Of a stretch of DNA of 64,000 nt, positions 33,863-46,493 are shown piece by piece. The DNA comes from Streptomyces antibioticus (GTDB lineage: Bacteria; Actinomycetota; Actinomycetes; Streptomycetales; Streptomycetaceae), in contig NZ_CM007717.1 of assembly GCF_002019855.1 (NCBI RefSeq), positions 6,181,043 to 6,245,042 of the forward strand, read 5' to 3'. The stretch's first letter is position 1. Every line of letters begins with the position of its first letter. The position numbers and the translations under genes are program-made. Below the pieces are notes generated by a model, which searched no databases, was not told the DNA's origin, and was given only the letters and a program-made list of their open reading frames with translations.

Positions 33863-34428
33863 CGGGCCCCCTCCGTCAGCAGATACGCGTGTGCCGCACC
33901 GGCCGCCGCCACCGAGGCCAGCAGCCGGGCCAGTTCGCCCGGTACGTCCAGCAGCGCCGCCGCCCTGCTGTCCGCCAGCGTCCGCTCGGCGGCGGCCAGC
34001 GCGGCGATGGCCTCCTTCGCCGACACAGGTGCGGAGGACGACGGGGAAGGGGCCGACGAGGAAGGCATCGCCGATGAAGGCGCCGCCGACGAGGGCGTCG
34101 GAGAAGCCGTTGGCGTGCCCCCGAACGCCTCCATGTGCCGTACCACCTCCGCCCGCAGCGGCGTCAGCCGCTCCGTGAGCGCCGGATGGGCGGCCAGGAC
34201 GGCGTCGTACCGCTCGACCAGCGCGTGGCTCTCCCGGGCCGCACGCGCGCGGGCCCGTTCGGTGACCGACGGACTGCCGCCCGCGCTCTCCTCTTCCTTC
34301 CCGGAGCCCCCGGAGTCCCGGGGACCGGACGAGCAGCCCGCGAGCAGGGCGGCGCCGGCGGCCGACGCGAGCAGGGTTCTTCGGCGCGGCAGCCCCGAGG
34401 GGGCGCGCGGCGGGAGGGGGAACGGCAC
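33859..34428 (-). CDS. Lipoprotein with serine/proline-rich linker
   Basis: The 189-residue protein has an arginine-rich signal (PRRRTLLASAAGAALL) and a lipobox LAGC at about residues 29-32, so it should be lipidated and held outside the membrane. The mature part has two helical blocks separated by a serine/proline-rich linker (about 104-135). The second block (AAERTLADSRAAALLDVPGE) resembles the helices of the adjacent DUF4439 protein, so the two may work together. GTG start at 34428 with GAGGA upstream. Confidence 0.78.
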   Translation of the reverse strand: MPFPLPPRAPSGLPRRRTLLASAAGAALLAGCSSGPRDSGGSGKEEESAGGSPSVTERARARAARESHALVERYDAVLAAHPALTERLTPLRAEVVRHMEAFGGTPTASPTPSSAAPSSAMPSSSAPSPSSSAPVSAKEAIAALAAAERTLADSRAAALLDVPGELARLLASVAAAGAAHAYLLTEGAR

Positions 34429-34653
34429 GGCAGACGTCCTCGGGGAACTCGTACGAAGAAAACACCAAGAAGGGCGGCAGGCCCGTGATCACCGTACCCG
34501 CGCACCGGTCCGGCACCACTCAGCGGCACCGCACGCAGAGGGGCGGCCACCCTCCGTGCACAGGTGGACGGCAACACACCCCGCGACCGGATACCCTTTG
34601 ACCAGACACGCGACCCATCCCACAACAGCACACGCGGCCGAGGAGTCACCCGG

Positions 34654-35157
34654 ATGAGCACCACCCAGAGCGAGAGGCTGCGAGAGCTCCTGGAGCCGCT
34701 CATCGCCTCCCAGGGCCTGGACCTCGAAGAGATCGCCGTGGACTCCGTGGGACGCAAGCGTGTGCTGCGTGTCGTCGTCGACTCCGACACCGGTGCCGAC
34801 CTGGACCGGATCGCCGATGTGAGCCGCGCGCTCTCGGCGAAGCTCGACGAGACCGACGCGATGGGCGAGGGCGAGTACACCCTCGAGGTCGGCACCCCGG
34901 GCGCGGAGCGCGCCCTCACCGAACACCGGCACTTCGTGCGCGCCACCGGACGGCTGGTCAGATTCCAGCTCGCCGGGACCGGCGAACTGGTCGCCCGGAT
35001 CCTGCACGCCGACGACGACGGCCTCGACCTCGAGGTCCCCGGCGTGAAGGGCCGTAAGGCCACGACCCGCAGAGTCGCCCTCGCGGACGTCGAGAAGGCG
35101 CGCGTGCAGGTCGAGTTCAACCGCAAGGACAAGGACGAGAAGGAAGAGGAGGCGTAG
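34654..35157 (+). CDS. rimP: Ribosome maturation factor RimP
   Basis: The 167-residue protein helps assemble the 30S subunit. The N-terminal domain has LRELLEPLIASQGLDLEEI and DLDRIADVSRALSAKLDE; GEYTLEVGTPGAERALT is the conserved RimP core (about residues 70-90). A charged lysine/glutamate tail ends it. ATG 34654 is preceded by GAGGAG at good spacing. It is the first gene of the translation operon rimP-nusA-ylxR-infB. The 225-base gap before it contains the operon promoter, not clearly assignable. Confidence 0.95.
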   Translation: MSTTQSERLRELLEPLIASQGLDLEEIAVDSVGRKRVLRVVVDSDTGADLDRIADVSRALSAKLDETDAMGEGEYTLEVGTPGAERALTEHRHFVRATGRLVRFQLAGTGELVARILHADDDGLDLEVPGVKGRKATTRRVALADVEKARVQVEFNRKDKDEKEEEA

Positions 35158-35159
35158 CC

Positions 35160-36146
35160 GTGGACATCGACATGAGTGCCCTGCGGGGCTTGGTTCGGGA
35201 GAAGGAGATCTCCTTCCCCCTGCTGGTCGAGGCGATCGAGTCGGCCCTCCTCATCGCCTACCACCGCACCGAGGGAAGCCGCCGTCACGCGCGCGTGGAG
35301 CTCAACCGGGAGACCGGGCATGTGACCGTGTGGGCGAAGGAGGACGCGGAGGACCTCGAGGAGGGCCAGCAGCCCCGCGAGTTCGACGACACCCCGTCCG
35401 GCTTCGGCCGCATCGCCGCGACCACCGCCAAGCAGGTGATCCTCCAGCGGCTGCGCGACGCCGAGGACGACGCCACGCTCGGCGAGTACGCCGGCCGTGA
35501 GGGCGACATCGTCACCGGAGTGGTCCAGCAGGGCCGCGACCCGAAGAACGTGCTCGTGGACATCGGCAAGCTGGAGGCCATCCTGCCGGTGCAGGAACAG
35601 GTCCCGGGCGAGACGTACCCGCACGGCCTGCGGCTGCGGTCGTACGTCGTCCGGGTGGCGAAGGGCGTCCGGGGTCCCTCGGTCACGCTTTCGCGTACCC
35701 ACCCCAATCTGGTGAAGAAGCTGTTCGCGCTGGAGGTGCCGGAGATCGCCGACGGTTCCGTCGAGATCGCCGCCATCGCCCGCGAGGCCGGCCACCGCAC
35801 CAAGATCGCCGTACGGTCCACCCGTTCGGGCCTGAACGCCAAGGGCGCCTGCATCGGCCCCATGGGCGGCCGGGTGCGCAATGTGATGGGCGAGCTGAAC
35901 GGCGAGAAGATCGACATCGTCGACTGGTCGGACGACCCGGCCGAGATGGTGGCCAACGCGCTGTCCCCGGCCCGGGTCTCCAAGGTCGAGGTGGTGGACC
36001 TCGCGGCCCGCTCCGCGCGCGTGACCGTGCCGGACTACCAGCTCTCCCTGGCGATCGGCAAGGAGGGGCAGAACGCCCGCCTCGCCGCCCGGCTGACCGG
36101 CTGGCGGATCGACATCCGCCCGGACACCGAGCAGCCGGCGGAGTGA
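35160..36146 (+). CDS. nusA: Transcription elongation/termination factor NusA
   Basis: The 328-residue protein has the N-terminal RNA polymerase-binding domain (LRGLVREKEISFPLLVEAIE), an S1 domain (GDIVTGVVQQGRDPKNVLVDIG, about 115-190) and two KH domains (GACIGPMGGRVRNVMGEL and LAIGKEGQNARLAARLTGWRI). It lacks the acidic C-terminal repeats of the E. coli protein, as is normal in actinobacteria. The GTG start follows the rimP stop by two bases with GGAGG upstream. Confidence 0.96.
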   Translation: MDIDMSALRGLVREKEISFPLLVEAIESALLIAYHRTEGSRRHARVELNRETGHVTVWAKEDAEDLEEGQQPREFDDTPSGFGRIAATTAKQVILQRLRDAEDDATLGEYAGREGDIVTGVVQQGRDPKNVLVDIGKLEAILPVQEQVPGETYPHGLRLRSYVVRVAKGVRGPSVTLSRTHPNLVKKLFALEVPEIADGSVEIAAIAREAGHRTKIAVRSTRSGLNAKGACIGPMGGRVRNVMGELNGEKIDIVDWSDDPAEMVANALSPARVSKVEVVDLAARSARVTVPDYQLSLAIGKEGQNARLAARLTGWRIDIRPDTEQPAE

Positions 36147-36271
36147 CCCAGGTCGCGGGCCGGGGAACAGATCCGGTCCGCGGCCCGTTCAGATCACGTC
36201 AGATGTATCGCGGCAAGTGTTCGAATCCTGCCCCAAAGGGGTGAGGTGGCCGCGGGGAGGTAGACTTAGCT

Positions 36272-36586
36272 GTGTCTGGCCGGACGCACACCGGAGCATG
36301 CCCTGAGCGCACCTGTGTGGGGTGCCGGAAGCGGGCGGCCAAGACGGACCTGCTGCGCATCGTGGCGGTCGAGGGCGCATGCGTCCCCGATCATCGCGGT
36401 ACGCTGCCCGGCCGGGGTGCGTATGTACACCCCGCCCTGGTCTGTCTCGACCAGGCGGTACGCCGCCGGGTGTTCACGAGGGCGTTGCGCGCCCCGGGAG
36501 CGCTCGACACAAAGGCGTTGCGCCACTACGTCGAGCAGACGACAGTTGCCGACCAGGCAGCAGTTGCCGATCAGGTGACACCGTAA
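36272..36586 (+). CDS. YlxR-family RNA-binding protein (DUF448)
   Basis: A 104-residue basic protein with the YlxR motif PERTCVGCRKR at residues 10-20 and GRGAYVHPALVCLDQA further on. The family folds around an RNA-binding groove and lies between nusA and infB in most Gram-positive bacteria; its exact role is unsettled. The GTG start at 36272 has GGGGAGG upstream. Confidence 0.9.
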   Translation: MSGRTHTGACPERTCVGCRKRAAKTDLLRIVAVEGACVPDHRGTLPGRGAYVHPALVCLDQAVRRRVFTRALRAPGALDTKALRHYVEQTTVADQAAVADQVTP

Positions 36587-36733
36587 GAAGCGTCGCGCGG
36601 AGCCTCCGCGCGGCCCAGGTATTCCGCGAGTTGGAAGTAGGTCGAGATTGCGATGAGCACTCGATGAGCACGCGATGAGTACGCCCATGAAGTAGCGACG
36701 GTCCGGACGCAACCCGGACCTAAAAGGAGCGAA

Positions 36734-39799
<3,066 letters not shown>

Positions 39800-39812
39800 T
39801 CCAGCACGCGAT

Positions 39813-39864
39813 CGGGGCCGGTCGGCGGGGATTCCCGGAAGGGAAACTCCGTCGATCGGCCCCG
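39813..39864. terminator. Hairpin after infB
   Basis: A 16 bp stem with two G-T pairs (39813-39828 with 39849-39864) encloses a smaller TTCCC/GGGAA hairpin. It may reduce read-through into the next gene. Confidence 0.6.
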
Positions 39865-39944
39865 GCCGTTGCGTGTACGGTTCCCGTATCGGCGTCGAAG
39901 CGTGGCGCCCGTACCCCGAACCGGCGGGACATCCGGATACACAT

Positions 39945-40238
39945 ATGTATGTGGGGACTCTGTCCTTCGACCTGCTCCTCGGCGACGTCCACTCGCTCAA
40001 GGAGAAACGCTCCCTCGTCCGTCCGATCGTGGCCGAGCTCCAGCGCAAGTACGCGGTGAGCGCGGCGGAGACGGACCATCAGGACCTCCACCGCAGGGCC
40101 GGGATCGGGCTCGCGATGGTCTCCGGGGACATGGGACACCTCACCGACGTACTGGACCGCTGCGAGCGGCTGGTCGCCGGACGGCCCGAGGTGGAACTGC
40201 TCTCGGTTCGACGCAGGCTCCACAGCGACGAAGACTGA
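39945..40238 (+). CDS. DUF503 (YlxP-like) small protein
   Basis: The 97-residue protein begins MYVGTLSFDLLLGDVHSLKE and contains HSLKEKRSLVRPIV, the hallmark of DUF503, which lies between infB and rbfA in many Gram-positive bacteria. The ATG at 39945 has only a weak ribosome-binding site. Function is unknown, but the position points to ribosome work. Confidence 0.88.
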   Translation: MYVGTLSFDLLLGDVHSLKEKRSLVRPIVAELQRKYAVSAAETDHQDLHRRAGIGLAMVSGDMGHLTDVLDRCERLVAGRPEVELLSVRRRLHSDED

Positions 40239-40270
40239 AGCAAGAAGTAAGCACTTAAGGAGACGGACCA

Positions 40271-40720
40271 GTGGCCGACAACGCGCGCGCCAAGAGGCTG
40301 GCGGACCTCATCCGAGAGGTGGTGGCCCAGAAGCTCCAGCGCGGGATCAAGGACCCGCGGCTCGGCTCCCACGTCACCATCACGGACACCAGGGTCACGG
40401 GAGACCTCAGGGAGGCGACCGTCTTCTACACCGTGTACGGGGACGAGGAGGAGCGCGCGGCCGCGGCCGCGGGCCTGGAGAGCGCCAAGGGCATCCTGCG
40501 CTCCGAGGTCGGCCGCGCCGCCGGGGTGAAGTTCACCCCGACGCTGGCCTTCGTCGCCGACGCCCTCCCGGACAACGCCCGCACCATCGACGACCTGCTC
40601 GACAAGGCGCGTGCCGCCGACGAGAAGGTCCGCGAGGCGTCCGCGGGCGCCGGGTACGCCGGCGGGGCCGACCCGTACCGCAAGCCCGGTGACGACGAGA
40701 CGGACGACACCGCCGAATGA
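40271..40720 (+). CDS. rbfA: Ribosome-binding factor A
   Basis: The 149-residue protein matures the 16S rRNA 5' end in the small subunit. The single KH-type domain shows LADLIREVVAQKLQRGIKDPR, followed by VTITDTRVTGDLREATVFYTV. The C-terminal tail is acidic. GTG start at 40271 with AAGGAG upstream; the stop overlaps truB (ATGA). Confidence 0.95.
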   Translation: MADNARAKRLADLIREVVAQKLQRGIKDPRLGSHVTITDTRVTGDLREATVFYTVYGDEEERAAAAAGLESAKGILRSEVGRAAGVKFTPTLAFVADALPDNARTIDDLLDKARAADEKVREASAGAGYAGGADPYRKPGDDETDDTAE

Positions 40721-41622
40721 AGCAGAAGCACACCCCGCCCGACGGCCTGGTCATCGTCGACAAGCCGTCGGGTTTCACCTCCCACGACGTCGTGGCCAAG
40801 ATGCGGGGGATCGCCAGGACCCGCCGCGTCGGCCACGCCGGCACGCTCGACCCCATGGCGACCGGCGTGCTCGTCCTCGGTGTGGAGAAGGCGACCAAGC
40901 TCCTCGGTCACCTCGCCCTCACCGAGAAGGAGTACCTCGGCACCATCCGCCTCGGCCAGACGACCCTGACGGACGACGCCGAGGGCGAGATCACCGCCTC
41001 CGTGGACGCCTCGAAGGTGACCCGGGAGGCCGTCGACGCCGGTATCGCCAAGCTCACCGGCGACATCATGCAGGTGCCGTCCAAGGTCAGCGCCATCAAG
41101 ATCGACGGCGTCCGCTCCTACAAGCGGGCCAGGGACGGCGAGGACTTCGAGATCCCGGCCCGCCCGGTGACCATCTCCTCCTTCGCGGTGTACGACGTCC
41201 GGGACGCCGTCGCCGAGGACGGCACGCCCGTCCTGGACCTGGTCGTGTCGGTGGTCTGCTCCTCCGGCACCTACATCCGCGCCCTCGCCCGCGATCTGGG
41301 CGCGGACCTCGGCGTCGGGGGCCATCTCACCGCCCTGCGCCGGACCCGCGTCGGGCCGTACAAGCTGGACTCCGCGAAGACGCTCGACCAGCTCCAGCAG
41401 GAGCTGAGCGTGATGCCGATCGCGGAGGCGGCCTCGGCGGCCTTCCCGCGCTGGGACGTCGACGCCAAGCGGGCCCGGCTGCTCACCAACGGCGTCCGCC
41501 TGGAGATGCCCGAGGAGTACACGGGTGTCGGTGCCGTCGCGGTCTTCGACCCCGAGGGCCGGTTCCTGGCGCTGGTGGAGGAGCAGAAGGGCAAGGCCAA
41601 GAGCCTTGCCGTGCTGAGCTGA
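40717..41622 (+). CDS. truB: tRNA pseudouridine-55 synthase
   Basis: The 301-residue enzyme makes pseudouridine 55 in the T-loop of tRNAs. The catalytic Asp45 is in VGHAGTLDPMATGVL, and GLVIVDKPSGFTSHDVV opens the protein. A PUA-like C-terminal domain ends it. It is coupled to rbfA by a four-base overlap. A hairpin lies 32 bases after its stop. Confidence 0.96.
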   Translation: MKQKHTPPDGLVIVDKPSGFTSHDVVAKMRGIARTRRVGHAGTLDPMATGVLVLGVEKATKLLGHLALTEKEYLGTIRLGQTTLTDDAEGEITASVDASKVTREAVDAGIAKLTGDIMQVPSKVSAIKIDGVRSYKRARDGEDFEIPARPVTISSFAVYDVRDAVAEDGTPVLDLVVSVVCSSGTYIRALARDLGADLGVGGHLTALRRTRVGPYKLDSAKTLDQLQQELSVMPIAEAASAAFPRWDVDAKRARLLTNGVRLEMPEEYTGVGAVAVFDPEGRFLALVEEQKGKAKSLAVLS

Positions 41623-41654
41623 TCCGAGGGCCGGTTCCGTGCCGGGCCAGGTGT

Positions 41655-41699
41655 CCGTGGAGCGGCGAACACGGGGTGTTCAATGCCGCCGCTCCACGG
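41655..41699. terminator. Hairpin terminator after truB
   Basis: A perfect 13 bp stem (41655-41667 with 41687-41699) holds an inner GAACAC/GTGTTC hairpin. It isolates the large gene that follows. The rest of the 261-base gap (41623-41883) carries no named signal beyond the next ribosome-binding site GGGGAGG. Confidence 0.8.
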
Positions 41700-41883
41700 T
41701 CCCCCCTCGGTTCCCCCACCCCTAGGGTGTATCCAGCGTCCCCCGTTCATTCACCCGTCCGGGCAGGCGCTCGGAGTGAACCGAGGGAGCGCGAGGGGGC
41801 GCGTTCGCCAGGGGATCTGTTCCGCTGATCATCGCGCGCCTACCGTCGACCCCAGGGCAGACGGGCGGCGGGGAGGTACGGCG

Positions 41884-44800
41884 ATGGCGGCAGGGGGCCA
41901 CGAGGCGGCATCCGGCCTCGCGCACCCCGCGGAAGCCTCCCTGGTCCGCATCCGCGACCTCGCAGGGCGCCCGCGCGGCACCGGCTTCGTCGCCGACCAC
42001 CACGGCACGGTGATCACCAGCCACGAGGCCGTCGACGGCCTGCTCCGCCTCGTCCTGCACACGGCCGACGACCGCGACCGCGCGGTGACCGCAGACGCCG
42101 TCACGGCATTCCCCGAGCTGGACCTCGCCCTCGTACGCACCGAGGGCCTGGACGCGCGACCGCTGCCGCTGACCGTCCGGGACACGGTGGAGGCGGGCCG
42201 ATACGTCCGGCTCCCCGCCGGCTGCTGGCGTGAGGCACGCGTCCTGGGCGAGACCCCGGTGACCTACACCGCCACGGACCGCCCCCGCCTGCTCGACGGC
42301 GCGCTGGAACTGGCGATCGGCACGGCGGGCCGCGACGCGCTGCGGCTCGGCGGCGGCGCGGCCGGCGGACCGGTGCTCGACGCCACGACCGGCGCCGTCG
42401 TCGCCGTCGTGGGCACGGCCCTCCAGTGCGGCGGCCGCGACGCGGGCTTCGCCGTCCCGCTGCGCCCCGCCACCGGCCCCCTCGCCGACCTGCTCGCCCG
42501 CAACGCGGCGACGGTCCCGGCCTACGGCGCCGACCTCAACCTCGCCGGCATCCTCGAACTCGCCGCCACCTCGGTGGGCTCGGACGGCCCCCCGGACCCC
42601 GGTTCCCCCACCGTGCCGCCCCCGGTCGAACGCCCGGCGCCCGCACGGGAGTTCGCCGCCTTCGAGGCGAGCCCCGCCACCGTCCTCGGCCTCGTCGGCG
42701 CCCCCGGCAGCGGCCGTACGACGGAACTCGCGGCGCTCGCGGCCCGCCGCGGCCGGGGTGGGGCGCCCGCGCCCACGCTGTGGCTGCGCGGCGCCGATCT
42801 GCGGGCCGAGGACGACTCGATCGCCGACGCCGCGCACCGGGCGCTGCACCGCGCGGCCCGGATCGTCGGCGCGTCGGCAGGGCTGTCCGACACCGCCTTC
42901 GAAGACCTCTGCCCCGGCCGGCTCGCCCGGCTCGCCCACACGGCCGGGCGCCCCCTGCTACTGCTTCTCGACGGCCCGGAGGAGATGCCGCCCGCCCTCG
43001 TCCACCGGCTCGCCGAGTGGACGCGGGGCACGGACCGCTGGCTGCGGGAGACCGGGGCACGGCTGCTGGTGGCCTGCCGCCCCGAGTACTGGGAGCGCGC
43101 GGGCGCGCACTTCCCGGCCGAGGCGCTGCACGGCGCGGCGGGGAGCGCCGGGGAGCTTCCCGCGTGTGTGCGGCTCGGGGACCTCACCCCCGAGGAGGCG
43201 TGCGAGGCACGGGCCCGGTACGACGTCCCCGAGACCGCGCTCACCACGCCAGACGCCCGCCACCCGCTCACCCTGCGGCTCCTCGGCGAGATCCGCGCCG
43301 CCCTCCCGGCCGACGCGCCCGCCGGACCCGTCGACCGCCATGACGTCCTCGGCGCCCATCTCGACCTGATGTGTCTGCGGATCGCCGTCCGCCTCGCCGC
43401 CGGGAACGGACTGCGCGGCACCGCCGTACGGCGGCTCGCGGCGAAGGTGGCCGGACAGGTGCACGAGGCCGCCCGCCGCAGCCTCGGTCCCGGGCAGGGG
43501 GAGCTGGACCGGGCGTCGTTCGAGGCGGTGTTCCCGTGGGGCCAGGCCCCCGCCCGGCTCGGCGGCGGCACCGGCTGGGCCTCCGCCGTGCTCGCCGAAG
43601 GGCTGCTGGTGCCCGCGGGGGGCGGCTATCGCTTCGCCCACGAGGAACTGGCCGACTGGATCCAGGGCCTCCACCTCGACCTGGACGAGGCGTTGCGGGC
43701 CCTGGTCCACCGCCACGGCGAGGAGGGCGGGGAGGGCGAGGAGGGCGAGGAGCCCGGCGGGCGTCCGCTCCCCGTCCCGCACCACCGCATCGGCCCCGTC
43801 GTCCAGGCCCTGCTGCTCCTCGGCCGCCACCAGGGCGCCCCACGGCTCGCCCGGCGGCTGGACGAGCTGGCCGACGCCCTGGACGCCGACCCGGCCTCCT
43901 GGTGGGCCGCCCGGCTGCTCGCCGAGACCCTGCTGCGCGTCCCGGACGCGACGCCGTACGCCACGGTCCTGGGCCGGATCGCGGACGGGATCGCGGCGAG
44001 CGGGGGCGGCGGCGTGGTCGCGGGGGAGGGGCGCGGGGGAGCGGGGCTGCCGTTGCCGGAGTTCGGGCCCGGCTTCTGGACGGCGATCCGGGTGCCGCTC
44101 GACCTCCGTCTCGATCTCCTGCGCCGGCTGGTGCTCGCCGACCCGGCCGCCCCGCCCGACGCGGACGCGCTCCGCGGCCCCCGCTACCTCGACACCGTGG
44201 CCCGGCTCCTCGCCGCCCGCCCCACCGACGTACAGCTCTGTCTGACCCGCTGGTTCGACGACGAGCGTCCGCTGCCCGCCGCCCCGCACGCGACCGTGGC
44301 GACCGCCGCGCAGGCGCTGCTGCACACCCACCGGCACCGCGCCCTGGACGACCTCACCGAGGCCCTGGCCGGCCGTGCGCACCGGCGGGCCGACGAACTG
44401 CTCGCCGTCCTCGCCGAGGAGGAGCCCTCCGCGCTGTGCCGGGCCGTCGAACGCTGGGCCCACGACGACCGCCCCGCCCGCCGGGCCGCCGCTGTCGCCC
44501 ACGGACTGCGCGCCGCACCCCACGTGACGACGGACACCGACCGCCGGCTGCTGCGCCACGCCGCCCTCGCCCTGCTCGCCCGCCCCGCGGACCGCACCCT
44601 GCACACCGGCGCCCTCGGCCTCCTCGTCCGGGACCTGGAGACCCGGGCCGGGTATCTGCCGCAGGCACTGCGGCGGTTCGCGGACGGCGACCCCGGGCTG
44701 CCCGCGTACGCGCTGCTGGCCGCGCTCGCCACCGACCCCGATCCCGAGCCCGTCCTGACCGCCGTCAGAACCCGGCTGCGCCGCCCCGACGCCGGTGCGG

Positions 44801-45387
44801 GGCGCGTGCTGCGGGCGCTCGTGGAGGCCGCCACGCCCGCGCTGGCCGGCCGGGTCGCCGCACTCGTCGCGGAGGGCGTGGAACGGCATCCGGAGGCCGC
44901 CGGGGACGTGGCCGCCCATGTCGACCGGCGCCTGGACGCCGGACCGGCCGCCGACGCCGTGCTGTTCCCGCTGGTCACGAGCCTGCTGGACGAGCGGGCC
45001 CCCGAACCGCTGCGCGCCGCCCTGGCCGCCGTGCTGGCCTCGCCCGGGGCACCCGCCTCCCGGCCGCCGCGCCGTGAACTGCTGGACTTCCTGCTCGGCC
45101 GCGAGCGGGCCCCGGCCGTCCTGGACGCGGTCCTGCACGCCGCCGCCCAGTGGCACGGGGAGGAGTTGCGCGCCCTGGTCCACCGCACCGGGCTGCTCCT
45201 CGTCCGCACCCCGGAGGGCGCCGCGCGCTTCGACCGGGGCCTTGTCGACCTGGGGCGGCACGTCCCCGGTTTCGCCGCCCGGGTCACGGGCTGGCTCACC
45301 GGGCAACCGGCGGACTGGGCGGCCGTGGTCGGGCCCAGCGCACGGCGGATGCTGGAGAACCTGGCGGGGGCGCGGGTGCCCGTGTGA
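41884..45387 (+). CDS. Trypsin-fold / P-loop NTPase fusion with helical repeats; protease serine missing
   Basis: The 1167-residue protein opens with a trypsin-like domain (about residues 15-215): His47 in TVITSHEAV and Asp80 in ELDLALVRTEG fit the triad, but the GxSGGP motif reads GAAGGP, with Ala160 in place of the serine. A P-loop domain (about 265-560) follows, with GAPGSGRTT (Arg278 where Lys is usual) and a Walker B-like LLLLLDGPEE. The remaining 600 or so residues are alanine/leucine-rich helical repeats, HEAT-like. This resembles STAND-type NTPases with an N-terminal effector. No signal or membrane segment is present. ATG 41884 with GGGGAGG is the start. Confidence 0.8.
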   Translation: MAAGGHEAASGLAHPAEASLVRIRDLAGRPRGTGFVADHHGTVITSHEAVDGLLRLVLHTADDRDRAVTADAVTAFPELDLALVRTEGLDARPLPLTVRDTVEAGRYVRLPAGCWREARVLGETPVTYTATDRPRLLDGALELAIGTAGRDALRLGGGAAGGPVLDATTGAVVAVVGTALQCGGRDAGFAVPLRPATGPLADLLARNAATVPAYGADLNLAGILELAATSVGSDGPPDPGSPTVPPPVERPAPAREFAAFEASPATVLGLVGAPGSGRTTELAALAARRGRGGAPAPTLWLRGADLRAEDDSIADAAHRALHRAARIVGASAGLSDTAFEDLCPGRLARLAHTAGRPLLLLLDGPEEMPPALVHRLAEWTRGTDRWLRETGARLLVACRPEYWERAGAHFPAEALHGAAGSAGELPACVRLGDLTPEEACEARARYDVPETALTTPDARHPLTLRLLGEIRAALPADAPAGPVDRHDVLGAHLDLMCLRIAVRLAAGNGLRGTAVRRLAAKVAGQVHEAARRSLGPGQGELDRASFEAVFPWGQAPARLGGGTGWASAVLAEGLLVPAGGGYRFAHEELADWIQGLHLDLDEALRALVHRHGEEGGEGEEGEEPGGRPLPVPHHRIGPVVQALLLLGRHQGAPRLARRLDELADALDADPASWWAARLLAETLLRVPDATPYATVLGRIADGIAASGGGGVVAGEGRGGAGLPLPEFGPGFWTAIRVPLDLRLDLLRRLVLADPAAPPDADALRGPRYLDTVARLLAARPTDVQLCLTRWFDDERPLPAAPHATVATAAQALLHTHRHRALDDLTEALAGRAHRRADELLAVLAEEEPSALCRAVERWAHDDRPARRAAAVAHGLRAAPHVTTDTDRRLLRHAALALLARPADRTLHTGALGLLVRDLETRAGYLPQALRRFADGDPGLPAYALLAALATDPDPEPVLTAVRTRLRRPDAGAGRVLRALVEAATPALAGRVAALVAEGVERHPEAAGDVAAHVDRRLDAGPAADAVLFPLVTSLLDERAPEPLRAALAAVLASPGAPASRPPRRELLDFLLGRERAPAVLDAVLHAAAQWHGEELRALVHRTGLLLVRTPEGAARFDRGLVDLGRHVPGFAARVTGWLTGQPADWAAVVGPSARRMLENLAGARVPV

Positions 45388-45524
45388 GCGGGGTGGGGCC
45401 TCCGGCGCGTGCGCCGGGTCACAGCCACCATGCCGATGCGGGCCGGGGGCACCCGGCATGGCACCCTTAGACCTGCGTTACCGGCAAACGATGGATACGG
45501 ACACGGGTTCGAGGAGCGGTCACA

Positions 45525-46475
45525 GTGCAGCGCTGGCGTGGCTTGGAGGACATCCCCGAGGACTGGGGACGCAGCGTCGTCACCATCGGGTCCTACGACG
45601 GAGTCCACCGCGGACACCAGCTCATCATCCGGCACGCGGTCGACCGCGCCCGTGACCTGGGCGTCCCGGCTGTCGTCGTCACCTTCGACCCGCACCCCAG
45701 CGAGGTCGTCCGCCCCGGCAGCCACCCGCCGCTGCTCGCCCCGCACCACCGGCGCGCCGAGCTGATGGCGGAGCTGGGCGTCGACGCCGTGCTCATCCTT
45801 CCGTTCACCACGGAGTTCTCGAAGCTGTCGCCCGCCGACTTCGTGGTGAAGGTCCTCGTGGACAAGCTGCACGCCCGGGCCGTCGTCGAGGGACCGAACT
45901 TCCGCTTCGGCCACAAGGCCGCCGGGAACGTCGAGTTCCTCACCGAGCAGGGCAAGGTGTACGACTTCGAGGTCGAGGTCGTCGACCTGTTCGTGCGCGG
46001 TGAGGCGGGTGGCGGCGAGCCGTTCTCCTCGACGCTGACCCGTCGCCTGGTCGCCGAGGGCGATCTCACGGGCGCGGCGGAGATCCTGGGCCGGCCGCAC
46101 CGCGTCGAGGGCGTCGTCGTGCGCGGCGCCCAGCGCGGCCGGGAGCTGGGCTTCCCCACCGCCAACGTCGAGACCCTCCCGCACACCGCGATCCCCGCCG
46201 ACGGCGTGTACGCCGGCTGGCTGCACGCGGGCGGCGAGGCGATGCCGGCCGCGATCTCGGTCGGCACGAACCCGCAGTTCGACGGCACCGAGCGCACGGT
46301 CGAGGCGTACGCCATCGACCGCGTCGGCCTCGACCTGTACGGGCTCCATGTCGCCGTGGACTTCCTCGCCTTCGTGCGCGGCCAGGCGAAGTTCGACTCC
46401 CTCGACGGGCTGCTGGAGCAGATGGCGGTGGATGTGCAGCGCTGCCGGGAGCTGGTGGCGGAGGCGTCGGCGTAA
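45525..46475 (+). CDS. ribF: Bifunctional riboflavin kinase/FAD synthetase
   Basis: The 316-residue enzyme makes FMN from riboflavin and then FAD. The N-terminal nucleotidyltransferase domain shows TIGSYDGVHRGHQ and FDPHPSEVVRP. The C-terminal riboflavin kinase domain shows GRELGFPTANVE and ends with the usual helix (FLRGQAKF-like FVRGQAKFDSLDGL). The GTG at 45525 follows GAGGAG. A perfect terminator follows it. Confidence 0.96.
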   Translation: MQRWRGLEDIPEDWGRSVVTIGSYDGVHRGHQLIIRHAVDRARDLGVPAVVVTFDPHPSEVVRPGSHPPLLAPHHRRAELMAELGVDAVLILPFTTEFSKLSPADFVVKVLVDKLHARAVVEGPNFRFGHKAAGNVEFLTEQGKVYDFEVEVVDLFVRGEAGGGEPFSSTLTRRLVAEGDLTGAAEILGRPHRVEGVVVRGAQRGRELGFPTANVETLPHTAIPADGVYAGWLHAGGEAMPAAISVGTNPQFDGTERTVEAYAIDRVGLDLYGLHVAVDFLAFVRGQAKFDSLDGLLEQMAVDVQRCRELVAEASA

Positions 46476-46493
46476 CCGGCGGCGTTCAGCGAA

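Noticed and set aside
41683..41883. Upstream in-frame extension of the trypsin/P-loop protein
   Set aside because: It would begin inside the truB terminator hairpin and lacks a ribosome-binding site; ATG 41884 has GGGGAGG at normal spacing.
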